Notes under the pieces: generated by a model
Databases searched by the model: none
What the model was told of the DNA's origin: nothing
The model's input: only the letters and a program-made list of their open reading frames with translations
Assembly: GCF_000380005.1 (NCBI RefSeq)
Contig: NZ_KB904196.1
Span: forward strand, 1 to 64,000
Direction: 5' to 3'
Origin: Streptococcus didelphis DSM 15616
GTDB lineage: Bacteria > Bacillota > Bacilli > Lactobacillales > Streptococcaceae
DNA length: 64,000 nt
Program-made: the position numbers and the translations under genes
Part shown: positions 40,851-48,124 of the stretch, piece by piece
Position numbering within the stretch: the stretch's first letter is position 1
Layout: each line of letters begins with the position of its first letter

Positions 40851-40935
40851 TTACGATTGCAATGACTAATCCGATTAAGGTAAGTAAAAAACTACCAAAA
40901 GTAAGCATTAGTTGGATTGCTTCGTAAGTGGACAA
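40831..40935 (-). CDS. Type I toxin, putative holin-like (Hol_Tox family)
   Basis: A 34-residue peptide starts at TTG after AAAGGAGC (five-base gap) on the minus strand: LSTYEAIQLMLTFGSFLLTL, then IGLVIAIVKLNNKK. The initial acidic/polar stretch, single membrane helix and basic end are the pattern of the putative holin-like toxins often found in Firmicutes mobile elements. A -10 (TATAAT, complement of 41035-41040) lies about 100 bases upstream of the start, giving a long 5' leader as in other type I toxins. The convergent RNA at 40726-40850 is the likely antitoxin. It sits inside the conjugation operon region and would help keep the ICE in the cell. Confidence 0.75.
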   Translation of the reverse strand: MSTYEAIQLMLTFGSFLLTLIGLVIAIVKLNNKK

Positions 40936-41116
40936 TAAATCGCTCCTTTCTGTTAGATTTTGATGAACTGCCCATAGGCATCACCTACCTTTCAGAAATA
41001 AGAGTCACCGTCTTAACTTTTCTGCTTTTTTTATTATAACATATCGTATCTCTGATTGACCAGTTTAAGAAGGAGGGAATGTTATCAAGAAGAAACTAGG
41101 CTGTCTAGGAGTGCTT

Positions 41117-42469
41117 ATGAGCATTCCTTTTTTTATTGTTGTTATTATTACGACTATATTTAGTAGCAGTCAAGGTGATTGTCAAGTGACTCCTGAACTA
41201 TCAACACAATTTGTTACCTCAAGTGATTCCGCTTCACAAACCGATTGGACAAAGAAAGGTTCAATTGCAAATATAACGGCAGGTAAAGTCTTTGACGCTT
41301 GGGTGACAAAAGGACTTTCAGGAGCTTCTGCTGCAGGAATTGTAGGTTGGGTTAATTCCGAGGGTGGCTTTGCCATGATAGGTCGAGCAGAAGGACATTA
41401 TGGCAATGATTTAAGAACGAATTCTATTGCTTTTGGCGTAAAACCAGTCGGTTTAAGTTACTATACGACAGAAGCAGGTGGTGGTATTTATCAATTTACC
41501 CCTTATACCAAATATGCCCCTTTAGGTGACCCTAAGTGGGAAGATGCAGATGCTATGAATGCTTTTGTTGCAAAAGCCATTCTAGCTGGTGATTGGAATG
41601 CTTCAATGGATTTGACAGGAGGAAATCATACCTTTAAGCAAATGGCCCAGATGACCGATCCGAAACGGGCTACGCTAGTTTGGCAAGCTTATGAACGTGG
41701 TAGTACTGCCCATATTAATCCATTTCAAAAGCAAGCAGATGCTCAAAAAGCGTATGAATTATTCGATGGAGCTAAATATAGTTATAATGAAATAGTATTT
41801 CATAAATCTTTTGACATTTTCGGTCCACTAAAGCCGGGGGAAGGGGAATCAAAAGAAGTCGTTTTATCATTATGCGAATCAGGTTCTTACTCTAAGGGGG
41901 CTTTTGGGAAAGATCGTACAGGCAAAGTCAACTATACTTCCTACAATGCTTGGCGACCAGAACAATTGCCTGCAGATTTAAAACCTTATGCGCTCGATCC
42001 CAGATCAGTTGGCTTGAATTATCGACAAGCGGCTGGCTGGTATGCGATTGCTTCGACAGGGGGTCAATGTACCGATCTTTCTGCGAGTTTGATGTATGCT
42101 TTGTGGTCAAAAAACGGTAGCCATCCAACACAAAAAGCAGGTAATGGGAATATGGTTGTTGCTAATTGGGTTAGGACTTTTGGCGGTTCATCTGATAAAT
42201 CGCCAAGTTCAGGTGCTGTATTTTCCTCTGCAGGGACTAGTTCTGCTGGCCATACAGGTGTTGTCAGCCATGTTTTTGAAAATGGGGACATTTTAATTGT
42301 GGAACAAAATTATGCGTCTTATTCGGGTGATGATGGTGGCTTTGGGAAATACTCTTGGAACTATCGCTATGTCACTACTGCAGAATTAAAAAATGAAGGA
42401 TATACTTTTTACAATCCTGCGAAACTCGGTTATCAGATTACGAAATCAGTAGGAACGGTAGGTAAATAA
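41117..42469 (+). CDS. Conjugation cell-wall hydrolase: lysozyme-like plus CHAP domains
   Basis: The protein (about 450 residues) has a membrane segment near its start (IPFFIVVIITTIFSS), a phage-tail-lysozyme-like domain (about 50-215; catalytic Glu in VNSEGGFAMIGR; GIYQFTPYTKYA) and a CHAP amidase/endopeptidase domain (about 310-430; Cys in GGQCTDLSASL, His in GHTGVVSHVFENG). It replaces the NlpC/P60-type Orf14 of Tn916 and opens peptidoglycan for the mating channel. AGGAG precedes the ATG at 41117 by five bases. The frame is open upstream to ATC at 41084, which is ideally placed after AAGGAGGG; it may be a former ATG, giving a longer natural form (IKKKLGCLGVLMSIPFF). Confidence 0.85.
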   Translation: MSIPFFIVVIITTIFSSSQGDCQVTPELSTQFVTSSDSASQTDWTKKGSIANITAGKVFDAWVTKGLSGASAAGIVGWVNSEGGFAMIGRAEGHYGNDLRTNSIAFGVKPVGLSYYTTEAGGGIYQFTPYTKYAPLGDPKWEDADAMNAFVAKAILAGDWNASMDLTGGNHTFKQMAQMTDPKRATLVWQAYERGSTAHINPFQKQADAQKAYELFDGAKYSYNEIVFHKSFDIFGPLKPGEGESKEVVLSLCESGSYSKGAFGKDRTGKVNYTSYNAWRPEQLPADLKPYALDPRSVGLNYRQAAGWYAIASTGGQCTDLSASLMYALWSKNGSHPTQKAGNGNMVVANWVRTFGGSSDKSPSSGAVFSSAGTSSAGHTGVVSHVFENGDILIVEQNYASYSGDDGGFGKYSWNYRYVTTAELKNEGYTFYNPAKLGYQITKSVGTVGK

Positions 42470-43026
42470 TGAAGATAAGAAAAGTTATTATTGTTATTCT
42501 GGCAGTAGCTCTTTCATTAGGATTTTATCGGTTGTATCATCGTCAAAAGCCATCTCAGTTAATAGAAGCTAATCAAGAAATACTTGTAAAACCAATTACA
42601 CCGAATAAAAGTAAAACCAAGGTTAAGAGAAATATTGCCAAAGAAGCCAAGGCCACTTTAGAGATGCCTGAGGAGCGTGTTAACGAAAAAGAAGCTAAAC
42701 AGGTGAAATCAGCTATTGTAATACCGATTGATTATTTAGCTAGTGTATCAAGTCAAGATGATATTAAGGTTACTTATGATAATAAGTTGTCCATTACTAA
42801 TCCAGCAACAGCAGCAAGCATTAAAACGATGCTTTTAGCAGGGTATCACTTTGATTTAGATAGCTTGACGGTTTATCAGAGCAATTCTGATAATGTGTAT
42901 CAATTTACGATTTTATTAGTGACTCATCAGCAAGATCAATTAAGTCTTGTTGGTAATTATGTTACTGGTACAGGTCAGTTTGAATTTGTGAGTTTACATG
43001 GCACTCCAAAAAATGTCATGTTTTAA
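42469..43026 (+). CDS. Membrane-anchored conjugation protein, unknown family
   Basis: The 185-residue protein has one N-terminal membrane segment (about 5-24, VIIVILAVALSLGFYRLYH) and a basic linker, followed by a globular extracellular part (about 80-185, IPIDYLASVSSQDDIKVTYD and later SLVGNYVTGTGQFEFVSL). Its ATG overlaps the stop of the wall-hydrolase gene (TAATG), so it is made together with it. Position and topology suggest a TcpC-like accessory of the channel. I do not recognise the family. Confidence 0.72.
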   Translation: MKIRKVIIVILAVALSLGFYRLYHRQKPSQLIEANQEILVKPITPNKSKTKVKRNIAKEAKATLEMPEERVNEKEAKQVKSAIVIPIDYLASVSSQDDIKVTYDNKLSITNPATAASIKTMLLAGYHFDLDSLTVYQSNSDNVYQFTILLVTHQQDQLSLVGNYVTGTGQFEFVSLHGTPKNVMF

Positions 43027-43050
43027 TTAAACGAAAAGAGGAAAAATAAG

Positions 43051-43812
43051 ATGACAAAAGAAAAAATGATGAGTTTTATGACGATTGCAAGTATTGCTTT
43101 GCTTGGAAGTGGGGTGGTTTGTGCTAATGATGTAGCAGATCCAGTAGCAGGAACAACGGATGCAGTGGTGGTACCAGTCTCACCTCAACCAACGACACCG
43201 AGTGAGCATACAGCAACAGATACTACCAATAAAATTGTTGACCCGACTAAGCCAAGCGAGGACAAGGTGGCAGATAGTACTGATCAGCTAATCCCTCCAG
43301 TTAAATCAGATTCAGAAACAAGCGAGGATAAAGTAACAGATTCGACGGAGACTAAGCCAAGCAAAGAGAAGACGGAAGAGCCTGTTAAGTCCAATGATTC
43401 AGAAGTGATTCCAGAACAACCTAAGTCAGAAGAGGTGAAAAAAGCTGAAGAAAATACAGGTGCTAGTACAACTGAAACTCCTAAACCTGTGACGAAACCT
43501 GTTATTGAGACACCAATTGTTACGAATACAGGCTACACGGTTTTGGGAACGCAAGATGGCAATGTTTGGGTTCAAACAGAAACTGGTAATGTACTGAAAC
43601 CTGCGATAGCAATTGGTGCTGTAAAGCAAAAAGATGGTACAGTTGCCTTAAAAACAAAAGATGGGAAGTTAGAAGTCTTACCATCAACTGGAGAGACTAA
43701 AACAATCTTAGCCATTTTGGGAGGTTTAGCTATTTTAGGAGCTATCTGGGTAGGTTGGAAAGAAAATATCAAAAAGTATTTAACGTTTTTGAAAAAGAAA
43801 AGTAAAAAATAA
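43051..43812 (+). CDS. LPXTG-anchored small surface protein of the conjugation module
   Basis: The 253-residue protein has a signal peptide (about 1-25, ASIALLGSGVVCA), a long disordered Pro/Ser/Thr/Glu/Lys region (about 30-155), a small beta-rich domain (about 160-215, GYTVLGTQDGNVWVQTETGN) and an LPSTGE anchor with membrane segment and Lys-rich tail. GAGGAAA lies upstream. At the end of the transfer operon it may assist mating-pair contact, as surface proteins at this position in other ICEs are thought to do. A terminator follows. Confidence 0.82.
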   Translation: MTKEKMMSFMTIASIALLGSGVVCANDVADPVAGTTDAVVVPVSPQPTTPSEHTATDTTNKIVDPTKPSEDKVADSTDQLIPPVKSDSETSEDKVTDSTETKPSKEKTEEPVKSNDSEVIPEQPKSEEVKKAEENTGASTTETPKPVTKPVIETPIVTNTGYTVLGTQDGNVWVQTETGNVLKPAIAIGAVKQKDGTVALKTKDGKLEVLPSTGETKTILAILGGLAILGAIWVGWKENIKKYLTFLKKKSKK

Positions 43813-43818
43813 GATAAA

Positions 43819-43848
43819 GCCATGATTAATTTCATGGCTTTAGTTTTG
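43819..43848 (+). terminator. Terminator after the surface-protein gene (first copy)
   Basis: AAGCCATGA and TCATGGCTT pair around a 5-base loop with a T-rich tail. Almost the same sequence recurs at 44576-44605. Confidence 0.75.
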
Positions 43849-43863
43849 TTTAAAGGAGCGAAA

Positions 43864-44007
43864 TTGAAAAGACTAGTATATTATTTCATAGCATTAATTT
43901 ATAGTATTATTTTATTGAAATTAATTGAAACAATATCTAGCAGATTAATACTGACAATATTATTACTAATATTAATTATACTACTAGAAAAAGTTTTGCA
44001 CGATTGA
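43864..44007 (+). CDS. Small membrane protein, 47 residues
   Basis: TTG start at 43864, five bases after AAAGGAG. The product is nearly all hydrophobic (MKRLVYYFIALIYSIILLKL, then SRLILTILLLILIILLEKVL) with two membrane segments. An upstream in-frame ATG at 43822 lies within the terminator and is unlikely. Function unknown; it forms a unit with the broken gene that follows. Confidence 0.6.
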   Translation: MKRLVYYFIALIYSIILLKLIETISSRLILTILLLILIILLEKVLHD

Positions 44008-44034
44008 TATAATAACAAATAAAGGGATGTTATT

Positions 44035-44575
44035 GTGTTGAACTATAAGTATATTACTCTAAATGATAGTTACGAGTTAAATGTTTGGTTAGATTTTGTA
44101 TTACGAGATTTAAAAAAAAGAAAAGTATTCTAAATTTAGATTTATAATAAAAAAATTGTCTATTAAAAATTCAAGAACTACATTTCAAGAAATTGAAAGT
44201 GTTCGTAAAGAATTAATGGGACTATCAGAACTTGATTTGAAGCATTTAAGAATGATAATTGAAAATAGAGAGACAACAGGGATTGGTTTAGAATTCAAAG
44301 CATTTTTACAAAAGATATTTAATTTTTTTGGTGTGATTGTAGTAGGTTTAATTCCAGTAATATTAGGTTATAATTCAATAGAGAGAGTTGTAACTTCTTG
44401 GTTAAATGCCAAAACTTTTAAATCTAGTATTTTATTAATTGTATGGATATTTGTTTTATATATTTATTATGTAGGTTTTAAAGAATTCTTTTTGCATGAT
44501 TCTAAAAAAAGAGAAGTTAGAAAGTATTTGTTATTTTTGATAAATGATATTTTATTAGATATGGAGAAACATTGA
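44035..44575 (+). pseudogene. ICE membrane protein, frameshifted in an A8 tract
   Basis: A GTG at 44035, after AAAGGGATGTTATT, opens LNYKYITLNDSYELNVWLDF, VLRDLKK and then stops at 44133. The second frame (open from 44114) continues KYSKFRFIIKKLSIKNSRTT, FQEIESVRKELMGLSELDLK and, further on, two membrane segments (GVIVVGLIPVILGY, SILLIVWIFVLYIYYVGF). Removing one A from the A8 at 44112-44119 joins them into one protein of about 180 residues. The relative in relic D (13047) shows that the second part is conserved. It may be a recent mutation, a phase-variable gene or a sequencing error in the homopolymer. Confidence 0.65.
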
Positions 44576-44605
44576 TGTCATGATTAATTTCATGGCTTTT
44601 TTGTT
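44576..44605 (+). terminator. Terminator after the broken membrane-protein gene (second copy)
   Basis: CATGATTAATTTCATGGCTT with T6 repeats the terminator at 43819-43848 almost exactly. Confidence 0.75.
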
Positions 44606-44701
44606 TGTTTTTTTATTAAAGAGCAAAGTTCGGGGATACTGTATATAAATTAAAGCTAAAGATGAAAAATAGTTCGATTTTAAATCAGAAAACCTGCTTA
44701 A

Positions 44702-44721
44702 CCGGAACAAATAATGTTCGG
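44702..44721. promoter_or_regulatory. Inverted repeat upstream of the excisionase gene
   Basis: CCGGAACA and TGTTCGG (44702-44721) are near-perfect arms around AATAA, 28 bases before the excisionase start. A similar TTCGGGG motif lies at about 44630. They may be operators for regulated excision. Confidence 0.5.
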
Positions 44722-44748
44722 AGTAATTAAATTATAAGGAGAATGAGT

Positions 44749-45075
44749 ATGCAACAAGTTTTTAATGTGAGTGTTCCTGTACCAGATGATGTTGTTATCA
44801 TTTCCAAAGAGGAATATTTAGATTTGTTAAGTGATAATGAACAAGGAAAATGGTGGGATATTGATAATTTGCAAGAATTGTTGGGCCTTGGTAGGTCAAA
44901 GTTAATTAATGATATCTTATTAAACCCAGATATTAAAAAGGAAGTTGATTTATCAATTAATCCAAATGGTTTTATTGTTTATCCTAGGGGGAAAGGTAGC
45001 CGTTATAAAATATTAGCAACTAGAGCTAGAAAATACTTTGAAGAAAATTTTGGTTCTATTTTATTAAATAACTAA
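44749..45075 (+). CDS. Excisionase-type protein (DUF771-like)
   Basis: The 108-residue protein has an N-terminal part (MQQVFNVSVPVPDDVVIISK, EYLDLL) and a winged-helix-like C-terminus (WWDIDNLQELLGLGRSKLIN ... RGKGSRYKILATRARKYFEE), the layout of DUF771 proteins encoded beside ICE and phage integrases. The start at 44749 has AAGGAG seven bases before; an ATG two codons upstream is too close to it. The stop lies 49 bases before the integrase. The likely role is to steer Int toward excision by binding near the arm repeats. Confidence 0.75.
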   Translation: MQQVFNVSVPVPDDVVIISKEEYLDLLSDNEQGKWWDIDNLQELLGLGRSKLINDILLNPDIKKEVDLSINPNGFIVYPRGKGSRYKILATRARKYFEENFGSILLNN

Positions 45076-45124
45076 ATGATATAATATTGAGGATAAATTC
45101 CTTGATGTCTAGGAAAGGAGAAAA

Positions 45125-46246
45125 ATGGCAACATATAGACAAAGAGGTAAAAAGAAATTATGGGATTATAGAATATTCAATGAAAAAAGTGAGTTAGTTG
45201 CTTCTGGTTCAGGCTTTAAGACAAAGCGTGAAGCTATGAATGAAGCTATGAGGATAGAGCAACAAAAGTCACTAGTAAATTCTATATCTTCTGATATAAC
45301 ATTGTATGAACTGTGGTTTGAATGGTATAACTTAGTCATTAAGCCTAGTGATTTAGCAGAGACTACTAAGAATAAATATTTTATTAGGGGTTCGATTATT
45401 CGTAAGCTTTTTGGGAATCAGAAGGTAAATAAAATAAAGCATAGTGCGTATCAAAGGAAATTAAATACGTACGCTGAAAAATATACTAAAAATCATGTCA
45501 GGAGATTAAATTCTGATATAAAAAAAACCATTCAGTTTGCAAAAAGAGATGGCATTTTATTATCTGACTTTACAGATGGAGTTGTCATAGCTGGTAGGCA
45601 ATTTGTTAAGGATGCAGATGATAAATATCTACATAGTATTTCTGATTATAAGAAAGTAATATCTTATTTAGAAAATAATTTAGATTATTCAAATAGTATC
45701 GTTTATTATTTATTACTGGTGTTATTTAAAACAGGTTTGCGAGTGGGTGAAGCTTTAGCATTAACTTGGGATGATGTTAATTTTGAGGATCTAGAAATCA
45801 AGACGTATAGAAGATTCAGTGGCGATAAGGGAACTTTTAGTCCACCTAAAACAAAAACTTCTATTCGTACTATTCCTATTAGTCAATCTTTAGCATTAAT
45901 CTTAAGACGCTTGAAGGACGATCAGCAAGCTATGTTGAAAAATTTAAAAATTGTAAATATTAATAATCAAATATTTTATGACTATAGATACGGTGTGTCG
46001 TCAAATAGTGCTATTAATAAAAGTTTGAGAAATGTATTACATTTATTAAATATTGATTCAAAAATGACTGCAATAGGTGCAAGACATACCTATGGAAGTT
46101 ACTTATTGGCTAAGGGTGTTGATATTTGGGTAGTTGCAAGATTAATGGGTCATAAGGATATTACACAGTTACTTGAAACTTATGGTCACGTCTTGACAGA
46201 AGTAATAAATAAGGAATATGAAACGGTCAGAAGTTTAGTATCTTAA
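45125..46246 (+). CDS. int: Tyrosine integrase of the ICE (tRNA-Lys specific)
   Basis: The 373-residue recombinase has an N-terminal AP2-like arm-binding domain (1-50), a core-binding SAM-like domain (58-160) and a catalytic domain with Arg206 (KTGLRVGEALAL), Lys near 242, Arg320 (GARHTYGSYLL), His343 (LMGHKD) and the nucleophile Tyr353 (ETYGHV). The first box position usually held by His (317) is Ile here. GGAAAGGAG precedes the ATG. It lies 100 bases from the tRNA 3' end that forms attR, with paired 11-bp repeats and a terminator between. Four decayed relatives lie in the first 13.5 kb. Confidence 0.95.
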   Translation: MATYRQRGKKKLWDYRIFNEKSELVASGSGFKTKREAMNEAMRIEQQKSLVNSISSDITLYELWFEWYNLVIKPSDLAETTKNKYFIRGSIIRKLFGNQKVNKIKHSAYQRKLNTYAEKYTKNHVRRLNSDIKKTIQFAKRDGILLSDFTDGVVIAGRQFVKDADDKYLHSISDYKKVISYLENNLDYSNSIVYYLLLVLFKTGLRVGEALALTWDDVNFEDLEIKTYRRFSGDKGTFSPPKTKTSIRTIPISQSLALILRRLKDDQQAMLKNLKIVNINNQIFYDYRYGVSSNSAINKSLRNVLHLLNIDSKMTAIGARHTYGSYLLAKGVDIWVVARLMGHKDITQLLETYGHVLTEVINKEYETVRSLVS

Positions 46247-46270
46247 AGCTAATTTTTAAAGAATATCTTC

Positions 46271-46292
46271 TAGAACAAATTTAGAACAAATT
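46271..46292. repeat. Paired 11-bp repeats inside the ICE right end (arm-type sites)
   Basis: TAGAACAAATT twice in tandem, 24 bases after the integrase stop. They match the pair in the left end (13579-13600) and that after relic C (11351-11372). Confidence 0.7.
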
Positions 46293-46305
46293 TGCCAAAA
46301 CAAAG

Positions 46306-46332
46306 AAAAAAACCTTTTAAATCAAGGTTTTT
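46306..46332. terminator. Terminator between integrase and attR
   Basis: AAAAACCTT and AAGGTTTTT flank a 7-base loop. It works in either direction, protecting int from tRNA/6S transcription and the reverse. Confidence 0.7.
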
Positions 46333-46346
46333 GACACTATTATTAA

Positions 46347-46419
46347 TACCCCCTACAGGGCTCGAACCTGTGACCCATAGATTAAGAGTCTACTGCTCTA
46401 CCAACTGAGCTAAGGAGGC
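46347..46419 (-). tRNA. tRNA-Lys (anticodon CTT)
   Basis: A 73-base cloverleaf on the minus strand: acceptor GCCTCCT pairs with AGGGGGT (one G-U), D arm AGCTCAGTTGGTAGAGC, anticodon arm around CTCTTAA with anticodon CTT, T arm ACAGG-TTCGAGC-CCTGT, discriminator A. No CCA is encoded. The ICE has recombined into its 3' end, which is restored by the element side. Confidence 0.95.
46349..46359. other. attR core of the ICE
   Basis: CCCCCTACAGG within the tRNA-Lys 3' end is the right direct repeat of 13464-13474. Confidence 0.75.
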
Positions 46420-46423
46420 AAAA

Positions 46424-46624
46424 AAGAATGCTGTATTGGCACCGGTAGTCCACTGTTTGTATTGATCCCGCACAAATATAAGCAGGTGGGCAACGCGTCC
46501 TCTCTTGGAAGTTGCGTCCGCGTGAAACGGCTTGCAGACTAGAGGGGAACTTTGTCTCCCATAATACAAAGAAATAGTCGGTCAACACTTATATGTGGAC
46601 TCGTATGCCACAGCAGTTATCTTT
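46424..46624 (-). ncRNA. ssrS: 6S RNA (ssrS)
   Basis: A roughly 200-base untranslated minus-strand RNA lies between rarA and tRNA-Lys, the place where Firmicutes often carry a 6S RNA. A promoter (TTGAAA, 16 bp, TATCAT) precedes it. The ends pair as a long closing stem: near the 5' end GCTGT, GGCA and AGTCCAC match GTGGACT, TGCC and ACAGC near the 3' end. The middle can form the extended rod with a bubble, and a run of six T ends the RNA. 6S RNA binds sigma-70 RNA polymerase and damps transcription in stationary phase. It may be co-transcribed with the tRNA. Confidence 0.78.
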
Positions 46625-46630
46625 GCTACT

Positions 46631-46658
46631 ATGATACCACTTTCTGAGAATTTTTCAA
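46631..46658 (-). promoter_or_regulatory. Promoter of the 6S RNA (and tRNA-Lys)
   Basis: On the minus strand TTGAAA (46653-46658), 16 bp, TATCAT (46631-46636), placing the start near 46624. Confidence 0.75.
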
Positions 46659-46703
46659 GTCAAAATCCTCAATTTGGGGAACGTTTTCTATCTTAGTTTT
46701 ATT

Positions 46704-47975
46704 TTATTCTTGAGAAAGCTTGTCAATCCTAGCTTTATTAGCAGCAAGGGCTCGCTCGTATTTTCCTGTTTCGACTGCTTCAAAATAGTGACGCTTTTTT
46801 AACTTATCAGGGAGGTACTGTTGCTTGACCCATTTTTCAGGATAGGCATGAGGATAGAGGTACTCTTGGGCATTTCCTAATTCTTTACTTCCTAAATAGT
46901 GGCCATCGCGGAGGTGTCTTGGAATGGGAAGGTTACCTGATTTTCTTAAATCATTAAGGGCAGCATCTATGGCAAGATAAGCTGAATTTGATTTTGGGGA
47001 TAAGGCAAGATCAATAACAACGTTGGCTATTAGGATTCTAGCTTCTGGGAATCCGATTTTTTGGGCAGCTTCAAGTGCTGTAACAGTATGAATTTGTGCC
47101 TCGGGGTTGGCCAAGCCTATATCTTCATAGGCGATAACAATTAAGCGTCTTGCAAGGCTAGGTAAATCACCAGCTTCAATCAGGCGTGCAGCATAATGTA
47201 AGCTGGCATTGACATCAGATCCTCGAATAGATTTTTGCAGTGCTGATAACACATCATAATGGGCATCGCCATTTTTATCCATGGTAATATAGCTTTTTTG
47301 CAGACTATTTTCAAGAGTATCTAAGGTGATATGGCGTAATCCTTGACTATTAGTCCTGGTAGACATAACGGCTAATTCTAGGGAGTTGTAGGCAGAGCGC
47401 AGATCTCCATTTGTAGCAGATGCAATAAAATCTAAGGCATTAGGATCTAGAATAACTTCAAAGTCAAATCCCCTTTCTTTATCTGCAAGTGCTTTTTCTA
47501 CAGCTTCCTTGATGTCATCATTAGAAAGTGGTTCTAATTCAAAAATTTGCACCCGGCTTCTAATAGCAGGAGTTACGGAGAAAAAGGGATTCTCAGTGGT
47601 GGCGCCAATCATAATGATATTACCATTTTCTAAAAGAGGTAAGAGAAAGTCTTGTTTTACCTTGTCCAGACGATGAATCTCATCTAATAAGAGGACTAAG
47701 CCACCAGAAAATTTAGCTTCTTCGGCAATTTCTTGTAGTCTTTTTTTGCTGTCTACAGTGGCATTAAAGGTTCGAAAAGCATATTTGCTAGTCCCTGCAA
47801 TAGCACTGGCAATAGAGGTTTTACCAATTCCTGGGGGCCCATATAAAATCATGGAGGATAGCATATTAGCAGCAACCATCCGATGGATTATTTTACCTTC
47901 TTCTACCAAATGTTTTTGTCCAATAATTTCTGAAAGTTTTCTAGGACGCATGCGTAGTGCTAAATTATCAGGCAT
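46704..47975 (-). CDS. rarA: RarA/MgsA-family replication-associated recombination ATPase
   Basis: The 423-residue AAA+ protein is related to clamp-loader subunits: Walker A LYGPPGIGKTSIASAI (about 40-55), Walker B LVLLLDEIHRLDKVKQDF (about 95), sensor 1 GATTENPFF and sensor 2 GDLRSAYNSLEL. The C-terminal MgsA domain ends with the typical LPDKLKKRHYFE and KARIDKL. RarA acts at stalled replication forks. It lies at the ICE boundary and is unaffected by the insertion. The downstream 6S RNA is in the same orientation. Confidence 0.95.
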   Translation of the reverse strand: MPDNLALRMRPRKLSEIIGQKHLVEEGKIIHRMVAANMLSSMILYGPPGIGKTSIASAIAGTSKYAFRTFNATVDSKKRLQEIAEEAKFSGGLVLLLDEIHRLDKVKQDFLLPLLENGNIIMIGATTENPFFSVTPAIRSRVQIFELEPLSNDDIKEAVEKALADKERGFDFEVILDPNALDFIASATNGDLRSAYNSLELAVMSTRTNSQGLRHITLDTLENSLQKSYITMDKNGDAHYDVLSALQKSIRGSDVNASLHYAARLIEAGDLPSLARRLIVIAYEDIGLANPEAQIHTVTALEAAQKIGFPEARILIANVVIDLALSPKSNSAYLAIDAALNDLRKSGNLPIPRHLRDGHYLGSKELGNAQEYLYPHAYPEKWVKQQYLPDKLKKRHYFEAVETGKYERALAANKARIDKLSQE

Positions 47976-48077
47976 TCTTTTTCTCCAAACGTAAGTAATA
48001 TCTTATTAACCTTTAAGGGAGTCCTGCTTTCTATAATTGTGGAAACTAGAAAGTCAGGCAAGATTATAGCTATTGTA

Positions 48078-48117
48078 ACAAAAAAACTTAGATTTTCTCA
48101 ATTGGAAAATCTAAGTT
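48078..48117 (-). terminator. Terminator of the amidase gene
   Basis: AACTTAGATTTTC (48085-48097) and GAAAATCTAAGTT (48105-48117) are perfect 13-bp arms. On the minus strand a run of seven T follows. Confidence 0.88.
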
Positions 48118-48124
48118 AAAAGAA

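Noticed and set aside
46382..46588. 68-codon frame on the minus strand over the tRNA and 6S RNA
   Set aside because: It overlaps the tRNA and the structured RNA, has no ribosome site and no protein-like composition.
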